Part shown: in pieces, positions 8,653 through 16,759 of the stretch
Layout of the letters: each line of letters begins with the position of its first letter
How positions within the stretch are numbered: position 1 is the first letter of the stretch
Source: Psychrobacter sp. P2G3
GTDB lineage: Bacteria; Pseudomonadota; Gammaproteobacteria; Pseudomonadales; Moraxellaceae
Assembly (NCBI RefSeq): GCF_001593285.1
Contig: NZ_CP012529.1
Span: 2,046,001 to 2,110,000 of the forward strand
Direction: 5' to 3'
DNA length: 64,000 nt
The notes under the pieces: generated by a model
The model's input: the letters and a program-made list of their open reading frames with translations, nothing else
Told to the model about the DNA's origin: nothing
Database searches by the model: none
Program-made: the position numbers and the translations under genes

Positions 8653-10527
8653 TTACTGACCTTGTGCCCCTGCCATGTTAGCTTCGTTAATTTCAACCTT
8701 ATATACCAGACGTAGATAATCTAAGTAATCTTGCAGCTGATCTTGACCTAAATTATCACGGATAATTGAGGCTGTTTGCGCTTTTTCTAGATCAGACAAC
8801 TGCGATTGGCGTTCAGTCTCAATACGATCACCAACCAGCACACTAGCACCTATCTCAGTCTCACTTGCCAACGCTACAACCCCGTTCTCAGAGGCTTGCT
8901 TACTAAATGCTAAACTACGCTCCTTTTCGGTCAGTAACGTTGTTTGACGATTAACCTGACCGAGTGCCTGAAAACCTACTGTTTGCTTATTGATATCAGC
9001 CACGGTTTTAATCCCAGCAGCCAACTGCTTAGCATCTTTAAGAGCCATAGCACTGGCTTTTTGCTGACGCAGCCTTTTGGTAATAATTGGAGTTGCAGCT
9101 GCCAAGGTAAGAGTTTGAGTTGGACGATAGTTACTTGGTTGCACCCATGCCGTTCCGCTACCTACTTCAATACCTGCCGTTACTGCCTGATCTTGGATAG
9201 TAAACTCATCAAAGGCTTGCTTGATGACAGCAGGTTGCGGCAACACTGACGTATTATTATTCTTACGATAATCTTTAATACGTTTTAACGCTACGTTTTC
9301 TTGCTGAGCGATATCTTCGATACTAAAACCATCTGCTGCCAAATCATTAATTGCTGTTACTTTATCAGCATAAATTGATTGACGCTTATATTCCTTTGCC
9401 TTAGCTGTTAACTCTTCACGCATACTATCTAGGCTTGGTATTTTACTACCATTGTCTTCTGTTACCGTAAATATCTGATAACCGAAATTGGTTTTAATAG
9501 GGGCAGTAACGTCACCTACACTTAAGCCTTGCAGCGCTGTTTCAACGGCAGCAGCATCATTACCAAATACTGATGGATTGAAAAGTCCGATATCACCGCC
9601 AGTCGCGCCTGATGGATCATCTGACTCTGTTTTGGCCAATGCTGCGAATGATTCACCTTTATCAAGACGAGCTTTGATTTTATCAGCACGCGTCTTAGCA
9701 TCATTACCAGTAACTAGAATCTGACTTAGCTTACGCTCATCAACCACAGCAAGCCCTTGCTTATAGCCTTCATATTGCTGCTGCAGATCTTCTTCTGTAA
9801 CTTGATCGACCTTAATCGTCGCAGGGCTTAACTGAATATATGCCAAATCAACCATGGCATCGCTCTTTAGCGTCTCTTTATTAGCATCATAATAAGCTTG
9901 GATATCATTTTTGCTAAGCTTAACTTTCTGCTGATAATCTTGCCAATTAAAACGATGTAGCCAGATATTGCGTGATTCTAGCTGTAAATCAATCAGCTGA
10001 TTCACCGCTTTCATAGGATAGATGGCAGTACCAACGATACTTGCATTGAGCTGATCTAGGCTTAACTGATTACGAAATTCAGCAAACAGTTGGTCTTTAG
10101 TCATGCCGCGTTGACGTAAAAAGTTCGAGAACTGATCGTTAGAGAATTCGCCGTTTTCATCTTTAAAAGCGTCCTCTTGACGCAACAGACGATTGATCGT
10201 GTCATCAGATACAGTCATACCTAGCTTACCAGCTTGCTGCTCAAGTAAGGTGCGGTCAATCAATCCTTTTAGCACTTGCTCATGTAACACATCTTCATTT
10301 AATAAGCTTGCGTCATCAATTTGGTCTAAAATCTCAGAGCGTCGATTGTTTACTGCATTTTGATACTCTGACAAACCCACACTTGCCTCACCTACTTGGG
10401 CTATTTGATTGGGATCAACATTGCCCTGAAAGTAGCTCTCGATACCTAATAAAGCGAGTGGCGATAGGCATAGAATCAATAAAATGCGACCAGGCCAGCT
10501 TTTCAAAAAATCGCGCAATTTATCCAT
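8653..10527 (-). CDS. ppiD: Periplasmic chaperone / peptidyl-prolyl isomerase PpiD
   Basis: Inner-membrane-anchored chaperone near the Sec translocon that helps newly secreted proteins fold. The short cytoplasmic N-terminus is followed by one membrane helix (about 14-32, RILLILCLSPLALLGIE), a SurA-like N-terminal chaperone region (about 36-200), a parvulin-type domain (about 255-355, with KLSQILV, GGDIGLF and FGYQIFTV), and a long C-terminal chaperone region. The length of 624 residues is typical. As in other PpiD proteins, the degenerate parvulin domain may have little isomerase activity. hupB lies upstream on the same strand, as in many proteobacteria, with a terminator between. Confidence 0.92.
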   Translation of the reverse strand: MDKLRDFLKSWPGRILLILCLSPLALLGIESYFQGNVDPNQIAQVGEASVGLSEYQNAVNNRRSEILDQIDDASLLNEDVLHEQVLKGLIDRTLLEQQAGKLGMTVSDDTINRLLRQEDAFKDENGEFSNDQFSNFLRQRGMTKDQLFAEFRNQLSLDQLNASIVGTAIYPMKAVNQLIDLQLESRNIWLHRFNWQDYQQKVKLSKNDIQAYYDANKETLKSDAMVDLAYIQLSPATIKVDQVTEEDLQQQYEGYKQGLAVVDERKLSQILVTGNDAKTRADKIKARLDKGESFAALAKTESDDPSGATGGDIGLFNPSVFGNDAAAVETALQGLSVGDVTAPIKTNFGYQIFTVTEDNGSKIPSLDSMREELTAKAKEYKRQSIYADKVTAINDLAADGFSIEDIAQQENVALKRIKDYRKNNNTSVLPQPAVIKQAFDEFTIQDQAVTAGIEVGSGTAWVQPSNYRPTQTLTLAAATPIITKRLRQQKASAMALKDAKQLAAGIKTVADINKQTVGFQALGQVNRQTTLLTEKERSLAFSKQASENGVVALASETEIGASVLVGDRIETERQSQLSDLEKAQTASIIRDNLGQDQLQDYLDYLRLVYKVEINEANMAGAQGQ

Positions 10528-10836
10528 AGTTATTTCTACTTTTTAACCTATATTGATGAAGAACCATTGCAACGATGTCAGCGATATGTGGACAGACAAT
10601 GGCATGATAAATGATGTCAATGTTATTTGATGCTTGTAAAAACCGTAACTTGATAAAGCAATAGCGTTACGCGCGCCCTATGATACGTGAATTTTAGTCT
10701 AGACTCAAAATATTCCAAGCATCTGCTATACAAATTTTAGCGATAAAAAAAGCACCTCTATATAAAGGTGCTTTTTATTGCTTGTTTTACTGTTTAAAGT
10801 TAAACAGTAAACTTATACTAACAAGCTAAGATTGGC
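10528..10836. other. ppiD-hupB intergenic region
   Basis: This 309-bp gap contains the hupB terminator (10745-10778) and, by position, the ppiD promoter. I see no coding potential in it. Confidence 0.6.
10745..10778 (-). terminator. hupB terminator
   Basis: AAAAGCACCT pairs with AGGTGCTTTT around an AT-rich loop. Reading on the minus strand the stem is followed by a T-run, directly downstream of hupB. Confidence 0.88.
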
Positions 10837-11109
10837 TTAGTTTAAGCGCTCTTTTAAGTTTTTACCGGCTTTAAAGCTTGGTACTTTACTTGCAGGGATA
10901 CTTAGCTCTTCACCTGTTTTAGGATTACGGCCAGTGCGTGCTTTACGGTCTTTTACGCTAAACGTACCAAAACCAACTAATGAGATACTTTCACCAGCTT
11001 CTAGAGCTTCACCAACGCTTTCCATAACGGCGTTCAATGCATCACCAGCTTGGGTTTTGTTTAGGCCGCTTTTGTCTGCAATGCTATCAATTAATTCTGA
11101 CTTATTCAT
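10837..11109 (-). CDS. hupB: DNA-binding protein HU-beta
   Basis: Small histone-like nucleoid protein that bends and compacts DNA. The 90 residues begin MNKSELIDSIADKSG and include [23 protein letters not shown], the beta-arm that inserts into the minor groove, and PSFKAGKNLKERLN at the end. ATG 11109 has AAGGAAATTG ahead of it. The frame is open upstream to 11172, but that segment is not HU-like. The gene is monocistronic here, with a good promoter at 11236-11264. Confidence 0.96.
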   Translation of the reverse strand: MNKSELIDSIADKSGLNKTQAGDALNAVMESVGEALEAGESISLVGFGTFSVKDRKARTGRNPKTGEELSIPASKVPSFKAGKNLKERLN

Positions 11110-11807
11110 ACAATTTCCTTCAAGTTTAAGGGCTGAAATAAACGCTAACGTCAGGCATTGTATCGCTCTCATACGATTTAAGCAATAAAAACCACTTTTG
11201 ACGCTTTTATTTACGGGTTGCGCGTTGTTAACGTCTTTATATCAAGGCAACATAAGGAGCGCAAGCGATTTTACATTTTTTTGCCTGCGAAACTACGTAT
11301 TTGACACCTAACGTTACGCAAATCACCTGTAACTTGTCATTTGTCCCACAGATACTGCTCAAAAACATCGCATAATGCATATTAGTCTTTTAGGTCGCCA
11401 AGATGTATTTTACGTCAGAGAACGTATAGTTTATTTAAAAAAACCATTAATTTTAGCGAAATCACTGATTTTTCAATCAAAATTAGCGATTAAAGTCTAT
11501 ATTATGAAGAGACAATTGATAATATCTTTTTACTAGCCAGTGTTCGCTACTTCAGCTGGCTTTGTTCATATTTGTAGTACAGTAGAGCTTTGACTTACAA
11601 AAACTCTAGGTATAGAAAACGGGCTTTATCGCAATAATTTGCTAACTGACATAGGTATACGTTACTTTTTATGATGAAAACGTTATGATAGCCATCACAT
11701 AATATGCTATAAAAACCAAATTATAATTAATGTTGTATTTGCAGTTATTCACTGCTTCTCATATTTTATGTTTACTTTTAATTTGCCCAATAAAATGGAT
11801 TACTTAC
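11110..11807. other. Long divergent intergenic region, hupB / SCP2-like gene
   Basis: This gap of about 700 bp lies between divergent genes. It holds the hupB promoter on the minus strand and a small hairpin (11535-11561) downstream of AT-rich promoter-like sequence. There is otherwise no convincing ORF. It is AT-rich throughout. Confidence 0.5.
11236..11264 (-). promoter_or_regulatory. hupB sigma70-type promoter
   Basis: Read on the minus strand, TTGCGC (-35, at 11259-11264) and TATAAA (-10, at 11236-11241) are separated by 17 bases. They lie about 125 bases upstream of the hupB start. Confidence 0.6.
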
Positions 11808-12452
11808 ATGAAGCGTTCTACGTTGTCTCACTCTCTTCTCAACATTATCCTAGTGTTCACTGAGTCAGCATTGACCTTGCTGTTACGCTTAGATCCTGAG
11901 CTACGTAAAGCCGCTTACCCGCTTGCTAAACAGGGCACTGTTATCTGTCTACGCTTGTATTTGCCTCATATAGAGATTTTTGCAACTTTTAGCTATAAAG
12001 GTGTGTTGCTAGATGCCAATCTACCTGTTGGTCGTAGTGAGCCTGACGTTATTATTAACGCGTATAGCATTCAAGTTTTAAGTGCTTTAACCTCACACGA
12101 CAGCGAAACGACTGAAAAACTGCAAATGCGTGGTGAGCTTATTCAGGTTCAACTGGTTAAACAATTTATTACTCAGCTAGGTTTGGGTGGCTTAATTCAA
12201 GGGATCCTTAAGAAGTTTAAAGGTGGCAATGCAAAGCAAAAACCTAGCGCTGATGAAATGGAAGAAAAAAAGAACAACTATAAACTACGTATTGCAGAAC
12301 AACAGACTCAAATTAATACGCTGACCATAAAAAATCGCGAATTTGAAACTACAGTGAAAGAGCTACAGAGTAGACAAAAGACACTTACTATTATCACAAT
12401 TGCTTCAGTTATTATGGCGATTGTTGCTGTTATCACGTTGCTAATGAACTAA
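11808..12452 (+). CDS. Tail-anchored SCP2/UbiJ-like protein of unknown function
   Basis: I do not recognise a named gene. The first 130 or so residues follow the SCP2/UbiJ pattern: a leading LLN helix, a segment of alternating hydrophobic strands (TVICLRLYLPHIEIFATFSYKGV), a DVIINAYSIQVLSAL stretch and a GELIQVQLVKQF helix, which matches UbiJ's RSGEL..VQVVQNF region in layout. Next come a Lys/Glu-rich coiled coil (about 148-190) and a C-terminal membrane helix (about 192-213). ATG 11808 was chosen because the 26 codons upstream are unlike the family. A lipid- or quinone-binding role at the inner membrane is an inference. Confidence 0.65.
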   Translation: MKRSTLSHSLLNIILVFTESALTLLLRLDPELRKAAYPLAKQGTVICLRLYLPHIEIFATFSYKGVLLDANLPVGRSEPDVIINAYSIQVLSALTSHDSETTEKLQMRGELIQVQLVKQFITQLGLGGLIQGILKKFKGGNAKQKPSADEMEEKKNNYKLRIAEQQTQINTLTIKNREFETTVKELQSRQKTLTIITIASVIMAIVAVITLLMN

Positions 12453-12481
12453 CCTTCGGGGTTTACCTTTGTTTTTACAAG

Positions 12482-12524
12482 AACGCTCAACGAAGTCATC
12501 GAACTGTCATTGAGCGTTTTTTTT
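12482..12524 (+). terminator. Terminator of the SCP2-like gene
   Basis: AACGCTCAA (12482-12490) pairs with TTGAGCGTT, followed by a run of T residues. It lies about 30 bases after the stop codon. The loop is long, about 19 bases. Confidence 0.8.
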
Positions 12525-12639
12525 ACCCTTAGCCTTTACCACCACTCATTAGCGCTTTTCCACTTCGTTGCCGCTTTATTTAGCCAATTACTTTTATTAA
12601 TAGTGGTGATAGGTAAGATTAACCATTCTATGACATTTC

Positions 12640-12664
12640 AATCTTGACTAAATTACTCAGGATT
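12640..12664 (+). promoter_or_regulatory. Type 1 IscR operator
   Basis: The 25-mer at this position matches the enterobacterial type 1 IscR consensus (ATASYYGACTRWWWYAGTCRRSTAT) at 20 of 25 positions by my count, including GACT and RWWWY. It overlaps the -35 hexamer of the iscR promoter, as expected for autorepression by [2Fe-2S]-IscR. Confidence 0.7.
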
Positions 12665-12673
12665 AAGTATAAT
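12644..12673 (+). promoter_or_regulatory. iscR promoter
   Basis: TTGACT (12644-12649) and TATAAT (12668-12673) are separated by 18 bases. The hexamers are close to the sigma70 consensus, and the -35 lies inside the IscR-type operator. The leader to the iscR start is about 180 bases. Confidence 0.75.
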
Positions 12674-12861
12674 GACTTTATCGCAGCACACATCGGGTTA
12701 ACCATCTGTTGTTTAATAGCGATGACGTTTGACTTAGTATACTTAATATCTGTATTGCACAAATAATCTTGCATGATTTAGATCACTCATGATTTAGAGT
12801 ACTAAAGATACTAAGCTCGTTATTGAATTTGGCTTATAACTGATTAGCTTGGAGATATTTT

Positions 12862-13371
12862 ATGCGTTTAACTACTCGAGGCAGGTATGCCGTTACCGCG
12901 TTACTAGATTTGGCGTTACAAACCAGTCAACAAGACAGTGCTGTATCCTTATCTGATATTGCAAAACGGCAATCGATATCTATCTCATATCTTGAACAGT
13001 TATTCTCCAAACTACGTAAACGCGGTTTAGTTACTAGTATTCGTGGTGCTGCAGGCGGTTATCATTTAGCCAAACCCCTAGATGAGATAGATGTAATGAG
13101 TATTATATCTGCCGTTGACGAGTCGGTTAATGCCATGCAGTGTGAAGGACGTGGTGACTGCCAAGGTGGTACAATGTGCCTAACCCATGATTTATGGTGT
13201 GCACTGTCCAATCATATTGAGCAGTACTTGAAAAATATAACATTGGCGCAATTATTAGATATGGAAAATGTGCAATCAGTATCAGAGCGTCAGCAAAACT
13301 CTACTAAAGAGATTTCCATAAAAGACATTAATACTATTACCCTATCGACCAGCGAGGCAAACCCAGCATGA
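12862..13371 (+). CDS. iscR: Iron-sulfur cluster regulator IscR
   Basis: Rrf2-family winged-helix regulator that senses [2Fe-2S] cluster supply and represses the isc operon. The N-terminal helix-turn-helix starts [18 protein letters not shown]. The cluster ligands Cys94, Cys100, Cys106 and His109 are present in [18 protein letters not shown]. At 169 residues it is normal length. A GGAG site precedes ATG 12862. Its stop codon overlaps the iscS start (ATGA), so the two are translationally coupled. Confidence 0.96.
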   Translation: MRLTTRGRYAVTALLDLALQTSQQDSAVSLSDIAKRQSISISYLEQLFSKLRKRGLVTSIRGAAGGYHLAKPLDEIDVMSIISAVDESVNAMQCEGRGDCQGGTMCLTHDLWCALSNHIEQYLKNITLAQLLDMENVQSVSERQQNSTKEISIKDINTITLSTSEANPA

Positions 13372-14594
13372 GCCAACATAACAACCTTATATACTTAGAT
13401 TATGCCGCCACCACGCCAGTTGCTAAATCAGTAGCCGCTAAAATGAGCGAATATCTGACTGTAGACGGCATCTTTGGTAACCCAGCCTCGCGCTCACATG
13501 GCTATGGCTGGCAAGCAGAAGAAGCAGTCGAAACTGCTCGTCAGCAAGTTGCTGATGTTATCAATGCTGATCCGCGCGAAATCGTCTTTACTTCAGGTGC
13601 GACAGAATCTGACAACCTAGCGATTAAAGGTGCTGCGCATTTTTATCAGTCTCGTGGTAAGCATATTATCACCAGCAAAATCGAGCATAAAGCCGTATTG
13701 GACACTTGTCGCGAACTTGAGCAAGAAGGTTTTGAGATTACTTATCTTGAGCCACAACCAAGTACTGGTCTTATTTTGCCAGAGCAAGTTAAAGAAGCGC
13801 TACGCGATGACACGATTTTAGTATCATTGATGATGGTAAACAACGAGCTTGGCACAGTTACTGATGTAGCTACTATTGGTGAAATAACCCGTGAAGCTGG
13901 TGTTATCTTCCATGTCGATGGCGCACAGTCTGTTGGTAAAGTTCTTATTAACATTCAAGAGATGAAAATCGACTTGATGAGTTTTTCAGGCCATAAAGCA
14001 TATGGTCCTAAAGGTATCGGTGCCTTGTTCGTCAGTCGTAAGCCCCGTGTTCGCTTAAAAGCAGAGCAACATGGCGGTGGTCATGAGCGCGGTATGCGTT
14101 CAGGTACACTACCGACGCATCAAATTGTCGGCCTTGGTGCTGCATTTGCCTTAGCCAATGAGCGTTATGAAGAAGATAATGCTCATGCAGCAAAATTGCG
14201 TCAGAAACTATGGGACGGTCTACAAGATATCGAAGAGATTTACCTAAATGGTGATCTTGAGCACAGTGTGCCTAATATTGTAAACATCAGCTTTAACTTT
14301 GTTGAAGGTGAATCACTCATGATGTCGCTAAAAGACTTAGCCGTCTCATCAGGTTCAGCCTGTACTTCAGCGACACTTGAGCCATCTTACGTATTACGTG
14401 CTATCGGTCGCCCAGACGAATTAGCACATAGCTCGATTCGCTTTAGCTTTGGTCGTTATACGACTGAAGAAGATATCGATACTGTTATCAAGCAAATGCA
14501 TGAAGCGGTTGACAAATTACGTGCCCTATCACCACTTTGGGATATGTATCAAGAAGGTGTTGATTTAGATTCAGTCGAATGGGCTGAGCACTAA
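13368..14594 (+). CDS. iscS: Cysteine desulfurase IscS
   Basis: PLP enzyme that removes sulfur from cysteine as a persulfide and passes it to IscU, tRNA thiolation and other acceptors. It has [10 protein letters not shown] at the N-terminus, the PLP lysine in [12 protein letters not shown], and the mobile-loop catalytic Cys in SSGSACTSA. Length is 408 residues, close to E. coli IscS. It overlaps iscR by 4 bp and is followed by a 163-bp gap before iscU that contains a stem-loop. Confidence 0.97.
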   Translation: MSQHNNLIYLDYAATTPVAKSVAAKMSEYLTVDGIFGNPASRSHGYGWQAEEAVETARQQVADVINADPREIVFTSGATESDNLAIKGAAHFYQSRGKHIITSKIEHKAVLDTCRELEQEGFEITYLEPQPSTGLILPEQVKEALRDDTILVSLMMVNNELGTVTDVATIGEITREAGVIFHVDGAQSVGKVLINIQEMKIDLMSFSGHKAYGPKGIGALFVSRKPRVRLKAEQHGGGHERGMRSGTLPTHQIVGLGAAFALANERYEEDNAHAAKLRQKLWDGLQDIEEIYLNGDLEHSVPNIVNISFNFVEGESLMMSLKDLAVSSGSACTSATLEPSYVLRAIGRPDELAHSSIRFSFGRYTTEEDIDTVIKQMHEAVDKLRALSPLWDMYQEGVDLDSVEWAEH

Positions 14595-14693
14595 AACCAA
14601 AAAACGATATGGTTATAGACCATAGCCATTAAACGATTGATCAGACAATTATAAATATAGTTTTTATTAACTAAATGTTTGACCCCAATTATC

Positions 14694-14736
14694 GATGAGT
14701 AGTTAGACATTCAAAGTCAGTAATTGACTACTCATC
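14694..14736 (+). repeat. Stem-loop between iscS and iscU
   Basis: GATGAGTAGT (14694-14703) and ACTACTCATC (14727-14736) form a perfect 10-bp stem. No T-run follows, and the iscU ribosome site (AGGAG) lies about 10 bases downstream, so it looks more like an mRNA processing or stability element than a terminator. Confidence 0.6.
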
Positions 14737-14757
14737 ATCTAACTAGGAGAAAACCCC

Positions 14758-15168
14758 ATGGCCTATAGTGACCAAGTTATTGATCATTACGAAAATCCGC
14801 GCAACGTCGGCAATCTTGATAAAAATGCCAAAAACGTTGGAACTGGTATGGTTGGTGCCCCAGCTTGTGGCGATGTAATGCGTCTACAAATCCAAGTTGA
14901 TGATAATGGTATCATTGAAGATGCACGCTTTAAAACTTATGGCTGTGGTTCAGCAATTGCTTCAAGCTCACTTGTTACTGAGTGGCTTAAAGGCAAAAGT
15001 CTAGACCAAGCTGGCGAAATCAAAAACAACGATATCGCTGAAGAGCTTGCATTACCACCCGTAAAAGTGCATTGCTCTGTACTTGCAGAAGATGCTATTA
15101 AAGCTGCTATCAGTGACTATAAAGGTAAACATGGCGCTGCAGCAGTGACAGAAGAAGCGACTAGCTAA
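14758..15168 (+). CDS. iscU: Iron-sulfur cluster scaffold IscU
   Basis: Scaffold on which [2Fe-2S] clusters are built before transfer by HscA/HscB. The three cluster cysteines are in PACGDVM, YGCGSAI and VHCSVLAEDA, with the aspartate after the first. The HscA recognition motif LPPVK immediately precedes the third cysteine. At 136 residues the protein is slightly longer than E. coli IscU because of an Ala/Glu-rich tail. A TAGGAG site precedes ATG 14758. A terminator-like hairpin follows the gene. Confidence 0.97.
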   Translation: MAYSDQVIDHYENPRNVGNLDKNAKNVGTGMVGAPACGDVMRLQIQVDDNGIIEDARFKTYGCGSAIASSSLVTEWLKGKSLDQAGEIKNNDIAEELALPPVKVHCSVLAEDAIKAAISDYKGKHGAAAVTEEATS

Positions 15169-15258
15169 GCCTATTAGCGTGAGTATTGTATTTTTAAGTA
15201 CACTATCTTAATAGTCATACTTTAGTAGCAGTACATTGAACAGCTACTAATGCTAAAG

Positions 15259-15295
15259 AGGTGACAATAACGCTTATGTAATTGTCACCTTTTAT
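15259..15295 (+). terminator. Terminator between iscU and iscA
   Basis: AGGTGACAAT and ATTGTCACCT form a perfect 10-bp stem with a 12-base loop, followed by a T-rich run (TTTATTTT). This would end or attenuate the iscRSU transcript before iscA. Confidence 0.8.
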
Positions 15296-15463
15296 TTTCT
15301 AGCAGTTATTAACCAGAAGTTATTAAAATGTTATTTCGGCAATCTTGCTATCCTAGTTGCCCATTTATACAGAATTTTATTTATATTCATTATTGATAGT
15401 TTCTTATTAAACAGTTTTTTATTAAATTAATATCTTTATTATTGATAGTCAATGGGAGTTGGC

Positions 15464-15784
15464 ATGATTGAAATGACAGAACGCGCCGCTCAGCATGTTC
15501 GAGATTTTTTGGACAATCGCGGTAAAGGCGAAGGTATTCGAGTTGGTATCCGTACAGCGGGTTGCTCAGGATTAGCTTACGTTTTAGAGTTTGTAGATAC
15601 GCCTGATGAAAATGACACGCGCTATGAAAGTCGTGACGTCAGTATCTTTATTGATCCTAAAAGTTTGGTGTATTTAGATGGCTTGTTGATGGATTATGAA
15701 AAAGAAGGTTTAAACGAAGGCTTTAAGTTTACTAACCCGAATCAGAAAGGTGAATGTGGTTGCGGTGAATCCTTTACAGTCTAA
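15464..15784 (+). CDS. iscA: A-type iron-sulfur carrier IscA
   Basis: Carries Fe-S clusters or iron to target apoproteins. The conserved cysteines are in [16 protein letters not shown] and at the C-terminal [10 protein letters not shown]. From ATG 15464 the product is 106 residues, the size of E. coli IscA, and GGGAG lies 5 bases upstream. An in-frame ATG at 15452 would place the ribosome site inside the gene. It stands about 295 bp from iscU, beyond a terminator, so it probably has its own promoter in the AT-rich gap. Confidence 0.95.
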   Translation: MIEMTERAAQHVRDFLDNRGKGEGIRVGIRTAGCSGLAYVLEFVDTPDENDTRYESRDVSIFIDPKSLVYLDGLLMDYEKEGLNEGFKFTNPNQKGECGCGESFTV

Positions 15785-15914
15785 GGTCTCAACGCTTGTG
15801 AGTTTAATAGTAGACAGTAGTGAGCGATTAACTCAGTATTACGAACCAATCCGTAAAAAAGTCCTCAACTAGACAAAGTTTTGAAAAAACAAATAAAAAT
15901 GCAAGGCGTATGAT

Positions 15915-16496
15915 ATGACAGACATTACAGCAGAAGCACAGTTTAATAACTTCTTTGCTCTATTTGAGCAGCCTGTACAATTTGAAGTCAATCAAGACAG
16001 TCTCGATCAGCGTCTACGTCTGCTACAAAAACGTTATCACCCTGATAATGTCGCAAAAAACTTGTCAGATACGGCACAAGCACAACAGCAGTCTGAGCAA
16101 GCTTCAGCGTTGATTAATCAAGCTTATCAAACGTTAAGTACGCCTGATAGTCGTGCTAGCTATTTGTTAGATATGGCAGATCAAGCACAAAATCTAGAGC
16201 ATTCAATCGCAGACTTAGACTTCTTAGAAGATGCTATGCAGATGCGTATTGATCTAGATGAAGCGATTGAAGATAAAGATCGTGCGACCCTACAGCAACT
16301 ACATCCGCAGATTACGCAGCGTCTCGCTAAACAGTCTGAGCGTTTTAGCACTGCATACCAAAGTCAAGACTGGCAAACGGCGATCGATGCGACGCAAAAG
16401 CTGAAGTTCTTAGTAAAGCTAAATGCTGATGTTACTACTGGCCTTGATGAAGTAGTAACTGCTGAACATTCAGATGACGATGATTTATACGTTTAA
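15915..16496 (+). CDS. hscB: Co-chaperone HscB (J-domain protein)
   Basis: Delivers IscU to HscA and stimulates its ATPase. The J-domain occupies about residues 10-80 with the diagnostic HPD in KRYHPDN, followed by LINQAYQTLSTPDSRASYLL. The C-terminal helical domain (about 95-180) binds IscU. It has 193 residues, against about 171 in E. coli, with an acidic tail. An AAGGCG site lies ahead of ATG 15915. It probably shares a transcript with iscA, 130 bp upstream. Confidence 0.94.
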   Translation: MTDITAEAQFNNFFALFEQPVQFEVNQDSLDQRLRLLQKRYHPDNVAKNLSDTAQAQQQSEQASALINQAYQTLSTPDSRASYLLDMADQAQNLEHSIADLDFLEDAMQMRIDLDEAIEDKDRATLQQLHPQITQRLAKQSERFSTAYQSQDWQTAIDATQKLKFLVKLNADVTTGLDEVVTAEHSDDDDLYV

Positions 16497-16548
16497 AGAG
16501 CCGATTTATAAGCTTTATGACTTAGTTTATATCTAAGGTTTATTTATA

Positions 16549-16584
16549 AGTGCTTTTAACATATAAATCTCATTTAAAAGCACT
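16549..16584 (+). repeat. Stem-loop after hscB
   Basis: AGTGCTTTTAA (16549-16559) pairs perfectly with TTAAAAGCACT (16574-16584). No clear T-run follows. It may be a weak terminator or an mRNA 3' stabiliser for iscA-hscB. Confidence 0.55.
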
Positions 16585-16646
16585 ATTCCAAAATGATAGT
16601 TAAAATAGTACCAACGATACCGTATAATCTCTTATTTTAAGCACTC

Positions 16647-16701
16647 TTAACCGCCACCCTCCTCTAATTTGAAAGCGGGATTGCAGCGGTTAAACTATAA
16701 T
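16647..16701 (+). promoter_or_regulatory. Inverted repeat and -10 element upstream of hscA
   Basis: TTAACCGC (16647-16654) is repeated inverted as GCGGTTAA (16686-16693), immediately before a perfect TATAAT (16696-16701). A good -35 at normal spacing is missing, so an activator could act here. The assignment as an hscA promoter is inference. Confidence 0.4.
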
Positions 16702-16759
16702 AGTGTATATTTTTTTATTTGCTCCATTTCACTTATTCATTTTATCTCTGAGTTATCTT

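Larger units (their letters stand above)
12453..12861. other. Intergenic region upstream of iscR
   Basis: This 409-bp gap holds the terminator of the preceding gene (12482-12524), the iscR promoter with its IscR-type operator (12640-12673), and a direct repeat CATGATTTAGA (12772-12782 and 12788-12798) of unknown meaning in the leader. Confidence 0.7.

Noticed and set aside
11629..11646. 16-base match CGCAATAATTTGCTAA shared with the region near 27090, upstream of different genes
   Set aside because: In 64 kb of AT-rich DNA one exact 16-mer repeat is expected by chance, and the copies do not sit at the same place relative to a gene.
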